A stretch of 64,000 nucleotides of DNA from Acinetobacter sp. SAAs474 (GTDB taxonomy: Bacteria > Pseudomonadota > Gammaproteobacteria > Pseudomonadales > Moraxellaceae): positions 2,418,001 through 2,482,000 of the forward strand of contig NZ_CP127915.1 of assembly GCF_032823475.1 (NCBI RefSeq), in the 5' to 3' direction. Below, piece after piece: positions 46,364-62,095 of the stretch; position 1 is the stretch's first letter, and each line of letters starts with the position of its first letter. Position numbers and translations under genes: made by a program. Under the pieces are notes generated by a model that saw nothing but the letters and a program-made list of their open reading frames with translations, was not told the origin of the DNA and made no database searches.

Positions 46364-46900
46364 ATGAATATAAATAAAATTTTAGTTATATTAATAGTAA
46401 ACTTCTATATTATTAATATAGCGCAGGCAGATATAAAAAAAGCCAAAACCATTACATGTGATTTGGTTAAAAATCCAAATTATCGTGAGGAAATATTAAA
46501 GCAAATTAATAGTATACGATCACGCCCTCAAGTCTGTGGCAATATGCAACTCTCTGCAGCGAACCATTTGAAATGGAGCAATACTCTATATAAAAGTGCA
46601 CAAGTTCAGGCAAAAGACAATGCAGAACAAAAGAGGATTAATCATTTAGACCGAATAGGAAATAATTTACGAGCGCGTATGCAACAAGCAGGATACACAG
46701 GAAGTGCAGGTGGTGAAAATTTAGCAAGCGGACAAGGGAGTATGGATGAAGCCTTAATGGACTGGTTAAAACTAAGCCCTTCCCATTGTAGTACGCTTAT
46801 GGATGAACGTTATACTGAGTACGCAATTTCATGTGTAACCAATTCACAAACTAAACGCAATTACTGGGTACAACATTTTGGTCGAAATATGCAAAGTTAA
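46364..46900 (+). CDS. CAP-domain (SCP-like) secreted protein
   Basis: 178 residues with a signal peptide ending NIAQA. The CAP signature is present: LKWSNTLYKSAQVQAKDNAE, INHLDRIGNNLRARMQQAGY, GGENLASGQGSMDEALMDWL, SPSHCSTLMDERYTEYAISC, YWVQHFGR. The paired histidine/glutamate cavity residues of CAP proteins are visible in HLDR, GENLA and HCS. Extracellular or periplasmic; function in bacteria is poorly defined. Confidence 0.85.
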   Translation: MNINKILVILIVNFYIINIAQADIKKAKTITCDLVKNPNYREEILKQINSIRSRPQVCGNMQLSAANHLKWSNTLYKSAQVQAKDNAEQKRINHLDRIGNNLRARMQQAGYTGSAGGENLASGQGSMDEALMDWLKLSPSHCSTLMDERYTEYAISCVTNSQTKRNYWVQHFGRNMQS

Positions 46901-46925
46901 CAGTAATCATCATGTCATTCTTAAT

Positions 46926-46963
46926 ACCTTACTGGATTGATTGTTTATCCAGTAAGGTTTTTA
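46926..46963 (+). terminator. Terminator after the CAP-domain gene
   Basis: ACCTTACTGGAT (46926-46937) pairs exactly with ATCCAGTAAGGT (46947-46958), followed by TTTTT. Confidence 0.85.
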
Positions 46964-47302
46964 ACAATAAATAATGGCAATATCACCATTACGATCTTAA
47001 CAGTAGGCTTACTTACCCATATATCTCGCATGCCACTTAATGACGTTAGCTCTCTGTGCTTTGGCTCAATTATATTTTAATCATCAAGCTTGATTGCTGC
47101 TCTAACAGTACTAAAATTAGCCTAAAACATAAGCTAAAGCTATATTGCTACTATCAGCTAAAAAAGTGTTTAATGATGACTTAACAGAATATCTCTGATC
47201 CTCTATAGCATGATTATTTTCTATTTCATAGTTAATTCAATTTAAAACCACTTAGGGCTTAGGACTAAAAAACAAAGAGAAATATAAAATCTATGCATAC
47301 TA
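46964..47302 (+). other. Possible decayed membrane-protein fragment
   Basis: The plus strand from about 46989 reads ITITILTVGLLTHISRMPLN, DVSSLCFGSIIF, stop, SSSLIAALTVLKLA, stop. Hydrophobic and protein-like but short and interrupted; no family recognised. Confidence 0.25.
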
Positions 47303-47779
47303 TTAAGGGCTTACCTTATGTAAAACAGCAAAGCATTGACTACTTTTATCTGTATTACACAGTTCAAAAGAGCGTGCATTACGCCATTTAATTAAATATT
47401 GAGAAATTTCTCCCGATTGATCAATACGATTTCCTGAACAATCTAACTGATTATTATCATACTGAATATTTAAGGTTAGAATAGCTTGTTTATTATCCAT
47501 TTGTTGATTTGGTTGATATTCATATAACCCTGTAGACCATTCTGCACCACTTTTAACGACTAAATTATTATTACTTTTAAAATTATAATATTCAATACAT
47601 TGCTTATTATTAGGAATAGGCATACTCCACAGCCCGACTATCTCTGGTCTCAATGAAATTTTAATGGTATTCGTTGGTTGAACTTTATTTTTATTTAACT
47701 GACTTTTTAAATTATCTTGAGCATTTACAGTCATACTCAAGGTTAATACTAAAAACGATAAAACTAATATTCTATTCAT
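47303..47779 (-). CDS. Secreted hypothetical protein, 158 residues
   Basis: Signal peptide MNRILVLSFLVLTLSMTVNA. The mature part contains 'GLWSMPIPNNKQCIEYYNFK', four cysteines and beta strands, recalling lipocalin-like periplasmic proteins in which 'GLWs' opens the barrel. This resemblance is weak. No neighbour suggests a pathway. Confidence 0.6.
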   Translation of the reverse strand: MNRILVLSFLVLTLSMTVNAQDNLKSQLNKNKVQPTNTIKISLRPEIVGLWSMPIPNNKQCIEYYNFKSNNNLVVKSGAEWSTGLYEYQPNQQMDNKQAILTLNIQYDNNQLDCSGNRIDQSGEISQYLIKWRNARSFELCNTDKSSQCFAVLHKVSP

Positions 47780-48124
47780 AACAATCTAAATGATTTTAAA
47801 CTCAGCACTCAAGTTATCACATTTAAAAACAATGAGGGAATGAATAATGCAAATAAAAAACAAACTTTTTCACTTAATTTCAATTTTTAATATTATTTTT
47901 TCAATCTTATAAAAAAATCAATAAAATCGTAAAGATAACCAATATATTAATATTATTTTTTTAGTAAAAAAGTCAATATTAATGATTAACTTAACACAAA
48001 TACTGTACATTACTTACAATAATATAATAAATATGCTTTCTCTATGGTCGCTCAATAATATCACCCTCTTTTATGACTCATCAATATCTTATACTCTCAA
48101 TCCCAGTCTATAAATCACATTTGA
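47780..48124. other. Intergenic region, nothing recognised
   Basis: AT-rich; no gene or structure identified. Confidence 0.35.
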
Positions 48125-48352
48125 TTATGTTTTGATTTCCAACTGATGATCATCTTGAGTAATCTTAATTCTAATTTGTCGATATGTTCTTTGATTCGGC
48201 TCCATGGCAGAGCCGATCACTTCATCAAAAAAAATTCGATTATTCATTAATTCAGCATATGCCCGATAACCAATCAAGATTTTTTTAGGTTTTAGATGTA
48301 AACTTTTAACTTTTTCAATATATTGATCTAAAATATTTATAGAAATTGCCAA
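48125..48352 (-). CDS. Hypothetical protein, about 75 residues
   Basis: A small soluble protein: LKPKKILIGYRAYAELMNNR, FFDEVIGSAMEPNQRTYRQI, ending in an acidic/basic tail. The frame opens with a TTG at 48364, but TTGGAG there is better placed as the ribosome binding site for the TTG at 48352. Family unknown. A different frame upstream (48315-48518) overlaps it and looks spurious. Confidence 0.45.
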   Translation of the reverse strand: MAISINILDQYIEKVKSLHLKPKKILIGYRAYAELMNNRIFFDEVIGSAMEPNQRTYRQIRIKITQDDHQLEIKT

Positions 48353-48535
48353 AAAATACTCCAAGCCTCATCAAAAATGGGATTATAATATTTTTATATT
48401 TCAAAGTGATGTCATTAAAAAGTTGAGTATTAACACGTTTTTCTGATCCATACTTTAGTTCACACCAATTGACCGCTTTGTATAGACTAAATTGAAATAT
48501 CCTCACAATTAAAAGCAATGATGCGCTGATTTCAA

Positions 48536-49783
48536 TTACTCAATACAAGGTATTTCTTTTAAAATTAATTGACTGATCAATACAGCAGTTGCAGCCGATA
48601 AGGTCCATCCCAAATGTCCATGCCCTGTATTATAGAAAACCCGATTTGACTTACCTTGCCGAATCACAGGCATCATATTCGGCATCATCGGCCTTAAACC
48701 AGCCCAAGGTATAACATATTCGGTAGAAATATTAAAATTTTGCTGACTCCAGTGAATCAAAGGCTGAATTCGATCAACACGAATATCTCGATTATAGCCA
48801 TTAAATTCTGCTGTACCAGCCACTCTTAAACGATCTATACCTAAGCGAGAAGTAACAATTTTAGCTTGTTCATCTAATAGACTCACCCACGGTGCTTGAT
48901 CTAAAGATGCCTGATCTTGTAAATTAATTGTGATTGAATACCCTTTAACAGGATAAACATTAACACGATCTCCCACAAGTTCGGCAAGTTGATAACTACC
49001 AACACCCGCACATATTAAAACTCCATCTGCAACAATAGGATGAATATCATGATCTAACTGCATATTTTTATCACTTGCTTGATAAGCAATTTCAAGACCC
49101 AATTTAAATTCTTTAATCTCTGTGACCGCAGCACCCCAAATAAATTTAACCCCCTTTTGTTCACATACTTTTGCTAATCCCACCGTAAATTTATGAATAT
49201 CACCAGTAGCATCATCTGGACAATAAAAACCAGCAAAATAATTTTGAGTTAATGCCGGCTCGATATGCTTAATTTCCGCTGAAGTCACTGCGTATCGTTT
49301 TAATCCACCACGGCATAGTAGCTCATTGACTCGAATCGCGACGTCATAATCTTGCTGGTGATGATAAAAATGCAGAATGCCTCTTTTTTCTAGATCAAAA
49401 TCGATCTTTTCTAATTCAGCAATTTCAAATAAGCGTTGACGTGCCAATAATGCCAAGCGTACTGTTTCACAGGTATTTTTTTCATAATGCTTAATATGCC
49501 CCATGAACTCAAACAACCAGCTATATTTATGTAAATTAAAAGATGGATTTAACAATAAAGGGGCACTTTTTTGCGACATCCATTTCAGCCCTTTTAAAAC
49601 TGTGGCTTTTTGATTCCACACCTCAGCATTACATGCTGATAACTGTCCACCATTTGCATAAGAAGTTTCCATTGCTGGATATAAATGTCGATCAATTACC
49701 GTCACATCATATCCCAATAAAGCAAGCTCATAGGCAGATGTTACACCTGTAATACCCGCACCAATAATTGTAATCTGTGGCAT
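48536..49783 (-). CDS. dadA: D-amino-acid dehydrogenase (DadA-like)
   Basis: 415 residues from the ATG at 49783, chosen because AAGGAG (49789-49794) lies five bases before it. The FAD-binding start ITIIGAGITGVTSAYELALL and the C-terminal NTGHGHLGWTLSAATAVLIS are DadA hallmarks. It deaminates D-amino acids to keto acids and passes electrons to the respiratory chain at the inner membrane. It is preceded by a tandem glycine riboswitch, suggesting a role in glycine/D-alanine breakdown. The usual partner dadX is not adjacent. Confidence 0.85.
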   Translation of the reverse strand: MPQITIIGAGITGVTSAYELALLGYDVTVIDRHLYPAMETSYANGGQLSACNAEVWNQKATVLKGLKWMSQKSAPLLLNPSFNLHKYSWLFEFMGHIKHYEKNTCETVRLALLARQRLFEIAELEKIDFDLEKRGILHFYHHQQDYDVAIRVNELLCRGGLKRYAVTSAEIKHIEPALTQNYFAGFYCPDDATGDIHKFTVGLAKVCEQKGVKFIWGAAVTEIKEFKLGLEIAYQASDKNMQLDHDIHPIVADGVLICAGVGSYQLAELVGDRVNVYPVKGYSITINLQDQASLDQAPWVSLLDEQAKIVTSRLGIDRLRVAGTAEFNGYNRDIRVDRIQPLIHWSQQNFNISTEYVIPWAGLRPMMPNMMPVIRQGKSNRVFYNTGHGHLGWTLSAATAVLISQLILKEIPCIE

Positions 49784-49818
49784 AAACACTCCTTGACTTG
49801 TTTTTTGTGTATGCCCCA

Positions 49819-49998
49819 TCTGTCTTTTTTACCTGAGAGCTTCGGCAAACTTAAATTAAACTAAGTTCACCATCCCCTTCGGTGAGTATATTTATTATTA
49901 TACTTCTCTCCAGATTGTTAAATTATTACAGTCCTTTGTACCTGAAAGTTTCCGGGGTGGTTGCTCCTTCGGCGAACATCAAGATGTTTCTCTCCTGC
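49819..49998 (-). ncRNA. Tandem glycine riboswitch upstream of dadA
   Basis: Two glycine aptamers on the minus strand: the first at 49930-49998 (GCAGGAGAGA... CGCCGAAGGAGCAA... TTTCAGGTACAAAGGACTG), the second at 49819-49914 (TCTGGAGAGA... CACCGAAGGGG... GCCGAAGCTCTCAGGTAAAA... GACAGA), with a 15-base linker. The GGAGAG, CGCCGAAGG and TCAGGTA cores match the glycine riboswitch consensus. It ends about 25 bases before the dadA ribosome binding site, and glycine is likely to switch expression on. Confidence 0.92.
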
Positions 49999-50109
49999 AA
50001 TAATGCAATATGTAGCATAAACATCAAACTTATGCCATGATTATTTATGCTTGAATCCCCTCATATATCTTGAATATTATTAACGTTGTTATCAAATAAT
50101 ATGGATAAA

Positions 50110-50130
50110 AAAAGCGCTAAAATAGCGCTT
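50110..50130 (-). terminator. Terminator of rodA
   Basis: On the minus strand AAGCGCTA-TTT-TAGCGCTT is followed by TTTTT, 27 bases after the rodA stop. Confidence 0.85.
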
Positions 50131-50156
50131 CATGTTGTAAACCAAGCTAAGTACGA

Positions 50157-51305
50157 TTAACGATGTGTGTGAATTGACATCACAATCCCCATACCCGCCA
50201 AAGATGCAATTACAGCAGTACCACCATAACTCATTAAAGGTAAGGGATCTCCAGTCACAGGTAAGATACCGCTAACCATGCCCGAGTTTAAAAAAACAAA
50301 GAAAAAGAAAGTTAGTCCTGTAGCGCCTGCAAATAAACGTCCAAAGTTATGAAAACAATCCATACTGATCATTAAACAACGAATAATAATTGCAGCAAAT
50401 AAACTAAATAAAAAGAAAACACCAATGAAACCAAATTCTTCAGCAAAAGTTGACATAATAAAATCGGTATGGTGTTCAGGAAGATATCCTAAATGCGACT
50501 GAGTGCCTTCAGTAAAACCTTTACCAATCATACCACCAGAACCAATGGCAATTTTAGACTGAATAATATTCCATCCAGCACCCAAAGCATCTGATTCTGG
50601 ATCAAATAAAGTCATAACACGTTTTTTTTGATATTCTTGTAAAACAAACATCCAGAGTGCAGGTGCAGCAACCATCAAACCCGTTATAGCACCACCAATT
50701 AGTTTCCATGACATTCCACTCAAAAACAGAACAAAAATACCTGGAATAATTAAACCAATATTTAAATCTGGCTGTAATGCAACCAATGCAAATGGAATCA
50801 TCATTAAAATAACAGCAATGACGATATGTAAAAATTTAGGTGGTAAAGGTCTCAATGAAAAATACCAAGCCATCATTAATGGCATTGCAAATTTCATAAA
50901 CTCACTTGGCTGCATACTGCCGATACCAGGCAATAAAATCCATCGCCTTGCACCCATTTTCTTTTCCCCAATTAATAGCACCAAAACTAAAAGCACAACG
51001 GCAATTGTATATAAATACGGTGTAAGCAATTGATAGACTTTGGGAGGAATTTGTGCACAAATAAATAAAATAATGAATCCCATGCCAAAACTAATCGCTT
51101 GACGTAATACCATACTCACATCACCTGCTGTGGCACTATAAACTACCATGAGTCCGAGCAAAGCATTTAAAATCAGGAAACACAATAGCCAAGGATCTAA
51201 ATGTAATTTCATCCAGCGACTAGATGATTCTCTTTTAATGCTTCTACCATCACGTAAGGCGTGACGTAAAAAACGATACTGCTCTGAAGGTATCATTTCA
51301 TTCAA
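50157..51305 (-). CDS. rodA: Rod shape-determining peptidoglycan glycosyltransferase RodA
   Basis: 382 residues with about ten membrane helices. SEDS-family landmarks are FILFICAQIPPKVY, GARRWILLPGIGSMQPSEF, ALQPDLNIG and the late loop GDPLPLMSYGGTA. It polymerises lipid II for side-wall growth together with PBP2 in the elongasome. No mrdA, mreB or mltB gene is adjacent here. Confidence 0.93.
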   Translation of the reverse strand: MNEMIPSEQYRFLRHALRDGRSIKRESSSRWMKLHLDPWLLCFLILNALLGLMVVYSATAGDVSMVLRQAISFGMGFIILFICAQIPPKVYQLLTPYLYTIAVVLLVLVLLIGEKKMGARRWILLPGIGSMQPSEFMKFAMPLMMAWYFSLRPLPPKFLHIVIAVILMMIPFALVALQPDLNIGLIIPGIFVLFLSGMSWKLIGGAITGLMVAAPALWMFVLQEYQKKRVMTLFDPESDALGAGWNIIQSKIAIGSGGMIGKGFTEGTQSHLGYLPEHHTDFIMSTFAEEFGFIGVFFLFSLFAAIIIRCLMISMDCFHNFGRLFAGATGLTFFFFVFLNSGMVSGILPVTGDPLPLMSYGGTAVIASLAGMGIVMSIHTHR

Positions 51306-51439
51306 TTATCATAGACAAAAATATGGTGCCAATTATAGAATTAAAGTCCGTAAGAGTGAACTATTAAACCCACTGTTATGATATTTTTAGTTCAATTCAA
51401 ATCATCAAACTTCGCTGGATAGGCCATCAATCAGTATCA

Positions 51440-52171
51440 TTACTGTTCATGTTGTGATGCCAAAATAAACTTAGCTAAAATTAAGTCGTCTGGATAAGTA
51501 ATTTTAATGTTATCTGCACGACCTGGTATCATCAATACGGTTTCATGGATAACTTCCAAAGCACTGGCTTCATCTGTAATCGCTATATTATCAAGGCTAA
51601 GTGCATGATCAATTGCATACTTTAATAAGCCAATTTTACTGATCTGTGGCGTTTGTGCTTGCCAAAGCTGATCCCTGTTCACCGTTTTTTCAATATAATT
51701 TTGGTTGGCGAATGACTTTTTTAAAGTATCACGTACAGGCGTTGCTAAAATAGCACTCTTATTTTGCGCTATCGCTGTTGTCGATAAACATTGTAACGAA
51801 CTTAAATGTACACAAGGTCGAGCAGCATCATGCACCATTACCCAATCATCTTCTGAAGCAATAGATAATAAATAATCCAATCCATTACGCACAGAATCTA
51901 CGCGTTCTTTTCCACCGGTACAAAAATGAATTTTTTCAGGATGATCAAATGTCAAGGTTCTCGCAAATGTATCTTGCTCACTCACCACAAGTACACATCC
52001 AGCCAAATCAAGTAAATTGATTTGATTCACGGTATGTTCTAATACTGTTTTAGACTGAATGCGTTGATACTGCTTTAATTCATGTGATGAAAATCGAGAG
52101 CCAGAGCCTGCAGCAGGAATAATTGCCCATAATTTAGGGGGTTGGTGGGGCTTCATTTTGCTCGGACTCAT
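51440..52171 (-). CDS. ispD: 2-C-methyl-D-erythritol 4-phosphate cytidylyltransferase
   Basis: 243 residues. The nucleotidyltransferase loop IPAAGSGSRF, VMVHDAARPCV, TLKKS and TDEASALE are the IspD motifs. It makes CDP-methylerythritol in the non-mevalonate isoprenoid pathway. Its first 38 bases overlap ftsB in another frame; the first ATG gives a slightly extended N-terminus (MSPSKMKPHQPPKLWAI). Last gene of the pyrG-kdsA-eno-ftsB-ispD cluster. Confidence 0.93.
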   Translation of the reverse strand: MSPSKMKPHQPPKLWAIIPAAGSGSRFSSHELKQYQRIQSKTVLEHTVNQINLLDLAGCVLVVSEQDTFARTLTFDHPEKIHFCTGGKERVDSVRNGLDYLLSIASEDDWVMVHDAARPCVHLSSLQCLSTTAIAQNKSAILATPVRDTLKKSFANQNYIEKTVNRDQLWQAQTPQISKIGLLKYAIDHALSLDNIAITDEASALEVIHETVLMIPGRADNIKITYPDDLILAKFILASQHEQ

Positions 52172-52526
52172 TTGTTCTTAAATCATTGGTTGAATAAGGA
52201 TTAATATATACGGGTTTATATTGAGTACTAATGGTACTCATCTGAATAAATGTTTCATGAGGTTTAATTAGACCCAAATCTAATCTCGCATGCTCTTCGA
52301 TCGCCTCTACACCATTTTTAAGATCATAGACTTCTGCAGCTAAAATACGATTACGTTCTTTTAATTCTTCATTAAACTCAGCTTGCTGTTGTATTTTCTG
52401 CATTAACTTTTGATGTTCAAGATATCCTCCCTCACCAAACCAATATAAATACTGAAACCCCGCGATCAAAATGATCGCAAGGCCCAATAATACTTTACTC
52501 GAAATTGAGTTAAATACGTTTAACAT
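52134..52526 (-). CDS. ftsB: Cell division protein FtsB
   Basis: 130 residues, somewhat longer than the ~100 usual. One N-terminal membrane helix (LLGLAIILIAGFQYLYWFG), a periplasmic coiled coil (HQKLMQKIQQQAEFNEELKE, RNRILAAEVYDLKNG) and the conserved EAIEEHARLDLGLIKP. It links FtsL and FtsQ in the divisome. The C-terminal extra ~30 residues are Ser/Thr/Pro/Gln-rich. Confidence 0.9.
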   Translation of the reverse strand: MLNVFNSISSKVLLGLAIILIAGFQYLYWFGEGGYLEHQKLMQKIQQQAEFNEELKERNRILAAEVYDLKNGVEAIEEHARLDLGLIKPHETFIQMSTISTQYKPVYINPYSTNDLRTNESEQNEAPPTP

Positions 52527-52546
52527 ATCAATGTGCTGTCTATCGC

Positions 52547-53854
<1,308 letters not shown>

Positions 53855-53891
53855 TTAATTAAATACTGCTATAGCAGCTTAAGGGTAAATT

Positions 53892-54749
<858 letters not shown>

Positions 54750-54780
54750 TTAAACTTCCTGATTTAATGCTAAACAGGCA

Positions 54781-57047
<2,267 letters not shown>

Positions 57048-57512
57048 ATGAATAAAAAGTTATTGATCTTAGGCGCACTTGCCACTGCTTTACTGGTAAC
57101 AGCATGCGTAAAAAAAGAATCACCAAGTGAAGATGAGCAAGAAAAAACTGCAGCAAGTCAAGTTGAACCAGCGGATTTTAAAGCACTTGAAGCAACTCAA
57201 GTACAAGAAGAAGTCACAGTAACGACAGACAGCAATACCCAACCTACAGCGCCAGCTATAACAGAAACACAGCGTGAAACTCAACAACCAAGCTACACCG
57301 AGCCTTCCAACACTAAACCTGTTGAAACAAACCCAACAGCATCGACCAGTAATAGCAACAGTAGTAAAACAACTGTAACAAACACGGCTGTAGAAGAGAA
57401 AAAAATCACGACTACACCTGCACCACAAGCTGCTGTGAACAATAAAGTACAATCTGAAGATGATGCTGTTGCAGCAGCAATCGCAGCGGCAACGCCTGCA
57501 TTAAAAAATTAA
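57048..57512 (+). CDS. Lipoprotein with a low-complexity Thr/Gln/Pro-rich body
   Basis: 154 residues. A signal peptide with lipobox LLVTAC (Cys20), then a Ser/Thr/Gln/Pro/Glu-rich low-complexity region to about residue 135, ending in DDAVAAAIAAATPALKN. No folded domain is visible. Probably an outer-membrane or periplasmic lipoprotein with an extended linker; function unknown. Confidence 0.75.
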   Translation: MNKKLLILGALATALLVTACVKKESPSEDEQEKTAASQVEPADFKALEATQVQEEVTVTTDSNTQPTAPAITETQRETQQPSYTEPSNTKPVETNPTASTSNSNSSKTTVTNTAVEEKKITTTPAPQAAVNNKVQSEDDAVAAAIAAATPALKN

Positions 57513-57576
57513 TCGATACGATTGATATAGCGATTTAACTCATCTAGCTATCATCAATTGATGAGATAAAGCAAAT

Positions 57577-57616
57577 AAAAATCTCCAGACTTTGACTAAA
57601 AAGCTGGAGATTTTTT
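57577..57616. terminator. Terminator
   Basis: AAAATCTCCAG (57577-57587) pairs with CTGGAGATTTT (57604-57614), followed by TT. It can serve both the lipoprotein gene and the convergent hydrolase gene. Confidence 0.85.
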
Positions 57617-57666
57617 AATGACCCATATTACACCATGACAATATTCATCATTCATCAAGTACAGCA

Positions 57667-58788
57667 TTATTCCCGGATTGAAGATGACATAACTGAATGA
57701 TGATAACGTTTAAAAAAATCCGCCATCAATTGATGTGCCCATGATTGAGTATGTAAAGTTCCTTGATAAAAACCACAGTGACTTCCCTTACGGGTTGTAA
57801 TCACAGCAATACTATTCATTTTTTGAATATCCTGCTTATAAGGTTCAAAGTTTTTAATATGGCAAACAGGATCATCTTCTGCATTTAACAACAGTAAAGG
57901 TACTTTAATATTTTTAAAAACATAAATTGGATTGGTCATCTGTGTATATGTTTGATAATCGCTAAAGCCAGCCATTTCATAATAAAAACGCTCAAATTCG
58001 GCTAAATTTTTTGCAGCGGTTATTTGATGTAATGAGTTTAAATCAGACCAGACCTCTGCATAAGGTGAAATAAATTTTTCAAATAACTTCTTGGCCATAA
58101 TCCTACTGTAAACAGGATGAATATTGGTAAAACCTGTTTCGGTGTTATAACCCGGACATAAAGCAAATGCAGCCTTAACTGGCGTATCAGCACCAACCTC
58201 ACCTAAATATCGTACCAACAAACCAGTTCCAGCAGATGATCCAGCCGCATAAAGTATTGATTTTGGAAATTTTTTTTGAATATAAGCAATCTGTTCCTTT
58301 AAGTCATCCGTGGAACCAAAGAGATTAATCTTAGCCACCGTCATCGGAAGATCTGCATGTCCACGACGTATACACAATGCAACTCGCCATCCTGTATATC
58401 GATTTAGATCTTGCACGACTTCAGCCATACTTTCTGGAGAGCCTGTTAAGGTATGCAATAAAATAATTGTTGGTGTTTCTTCTGGCAACTCCAGACCAAA
58501 CCAAGCAATCGCCGTAATTCCTCCATCATGCATAACTAAACGCTCAATAAGGTCATACTTTAATTTGATTGTTTTTTGTTTAATAAAATCAAAATATAAA
58601 ATATGCAGATGTGTATTTGCCAACCAAGGAGTGGGACGATATTTCTGTTTTAGCTGCGGTAAAGATTGCAGTAAATGCGTTAAATAACCTTGTTCTTTAT
58701 AATAAATTTTAGGTTGTTCAGCACCAATCAGCGCATCAAATGCATGATCTAGATAGCGGCGGCATACTTTATATAATATATTTTTCAT
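57667..58788 (-). CDS. YheT-like alpha/beta hydrolase
   Basis: 373 residues. TPWLANTHLHILYFDF near the N-terminus, IILLHTLTGSPESM (oxyanion), the nucleophile elbow in AAGSSAGTGLLVRYLGE, LLLNAEDDPVC (Asp) and TRKGSHCGFYQG (His) are the arrangement of YheT/EMB8-type hydrolases. Probably cytoplasmic or membrane-associated; substrate unknown. Confidence 0.82.
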   Translation of the reverse strand: MKNILYKVCRRYLDHAFDALIGAEQPKIYYKEQGYLTHLLQSLPQLKQKYRPTPWLANTHLHILYFDFIKQKTIKLKYDLIERLVMHDGGITAIAWFGLELPEETPTIILLHTLTGSPESMAEVVQDLNRYTGWRVALCIRRGHADLPMTVAKINLFGSTDDLKEQIAYIQKKFPKSILYAAGSSAGTGLLVRYLGEVGADTPVKAAFALCPGYNTETGFTNIHPVYSRIMAKKLFEKFISPYAEVWSDLNSLHQITAAKNLAEFERFYYEMAGFSDYQTYTQMTNPIYVFKNIKVPLLLLNAEDDPVCHIKNFEPYKQDIQKMNSIAVITTRKGSHCGFYQGTLHTQSWAHQLMADFFKRYHHSVMSSSIRE

Positions 58789-59114
58789 CTTTTCTTCCTA
58801 TATACACTATCTAGGATTTTTCAATGCTATAGCAAGTTATATATCCATAGATGAAAAGCCTATCCAACTGAATATCAAATACATATAAGAGATAGACATC
58901 AAATACTACACTATCTCTGATATTTTAATTTAATATTCAACCAATAATGAGACATAAAACACAAAAAATAAATGTAAGTTTACTTACAATAATAGGGTTT
59001 TTCTATTGATTACTATTTATTTTGATCAGTTTAGTATCAACCCGTTACCACCATGATACCTACTGATGATTTTAATATTCCTAGTTTATCATCGGTATTT
59101 TTCATTCTAGATAA
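58789..59114. other. Intergenic region, nothing recognised
   Basis: AT-rich; non-coding apart from the promoter of the YheT-like gene. Confidence 0.35.
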
Positions 59115-59139
59115 AAAGAAAGTGCAAAGCACTTTCTTT
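59115..59139 (-). terminator. Terminator of fadH
   Basis: AAAGAAAGTGC, AAA, GCACTTTCTTT: an 11-bp stem, followed by T-rich sequence on the minus strand, just after the fadH stop. Confidence 0.8.
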
Positions 59140-59145
59140 ATAATT

Positions 59146-61179
<2,034 letters not shown>

Positions 61180-61217
61180 TCATTGATGTAGTATCTGGCT
61201 AAATCGTGATCTATTTA

Positions 61218-61231
61218 TGCAACTTGTTGCA
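61218..61231. promoter_or_regulatory. Operator candidate 1 in the fadH-padR gap
   Basis: TGCAAC-TT-GTTGCA, perfect 6-bp arms, in the promoter region shared by fadH and the PadR-type gene. Confidence 0.65.
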
Positions 61232-61257
61232 CAAACTTATAAAGCATATTTTATTCC

Positions 61258-61275
61258 TATGCAATATGTTGCATA
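61258..61275. promoter_or_regulatory. Operator candidate 2 in the fadH-padR gap
   Basis: TATGCAA-TATG-TTGCATA, perfect 7-bp arms, with the same TGCAA...TTGCA half-sites as site 1, about 42 bases away (four helical turns). Confidence 0.65.
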
Positions 61276-61309
61276 ATAAACTTATACAATATTTTGATTC
61301 TGATACATT

Positions 61310-61843
61310 ATGTCTTTAGCACATGTCTTACTCACCAGCCTAATAGAAAAGCCAAGCAGCGGTATTGAGTTGGCACGTCGCTTTGATCGATCTATGGGGT
61401 TCTTTTGGGGAGCAACACATCAACAGATTTATCGTGAACTGAATCATATGTTGCAAAAAGGCTGGATATCGACCATGCTCACATCTGCACCAAATAGTCG
61501 AAAAAAAACCTATCAAGTTGAACAATCAGGTAGAGCGGAGCTGGCCAATTGGATGGTCAAAAATAGTGAACCAGCACAGTTACGAGAAGAGCTTATGGTT
61601 CGTCTACGTGCAGAAGCACAATTAGGTGGCAATCAAATTCTACCTGAATTAGAACAACACCTCATTCATCATCAAAATAAACTCAATACTTACACCGCTA
61701 TTTATCAAAAAGATTTTGCACATAACGATCATGATGATCGTACTTTATATATCCATAAAATGATTTTACAATTAGGTATTGATTTAGAAACTGGTTGGAT
61801 TAAGTGGTTAGAAAAGATTATCCCTGAACTTAAAAAATTTTAA
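61310..61843 (+). CDS. PadR-family transcriptional regulator
   Basis: 177 residues. Winged helix: LLTSLIEKPSSGIELARRFD, GFFWGATHQQIYRELNHMLQ, RKKTYQVEQSGRAELANWM, and a C-terminal dimerisation helix region. It is divergent from fadH, with two TGCAAnnnnTTGCA-type palindromes between, so it probably regulates fadH and itself, perhaps in response to a fatty-acid or phenolic ligand. Confidence 0.85.
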   Translation: MSLAHVLLTSLIEKPSSGIELARRFDRSMGFFWGATHQQIYRELNHMLQKGWISTMLTSAPNSRKKTYQVEQSGRAELANWMVKNSEPAQLREELMVRLRAEAQLGGNQILPELEQHLIHHQNKLNTYTAIYQKDFAHNDHDDRTLYIHKMILQLGIDLETGWIKWLEKIIPELKKF

Positions 61844-62095
61844 TCTCTATTTCATCATATAATGACATCATCCTTTGACGTTATATTTTAAATATTTAAG
61901 ATGTCGATAGATGTGTATATCATTAATTTTATTTAATGGTGTAAAAATTATATTTAACAAAAATCTTATAGCCTATTTTGATGATCAAAACAGATTAATG
62001 AATCGAGTTAGCTTGACATGATTGCTAAAACTATAGGTATTTTATTGCTTTAAAATCGCATTTTATACAATTTAACGCCAAATACCGTGATATAA
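61844..62095. other. Intergenic region before the nested palindrome
   Basis: Non-coding, AT-rich. No gene recognised. Confidence 0.35.

Noticed and set aside
48315..48518. 67-residue minus-strand frame before dadA
   Set aside because: Overlaps the better-supported 75-residue gene in another frame and has no start signals.
57120..57452. 110-residue Cys-rich minus-strand frame
   Set aside because: Antisense of the low-complexity lipoprotein; its Cys/Phe composition is the complement of Thr/Gln-rich codons.
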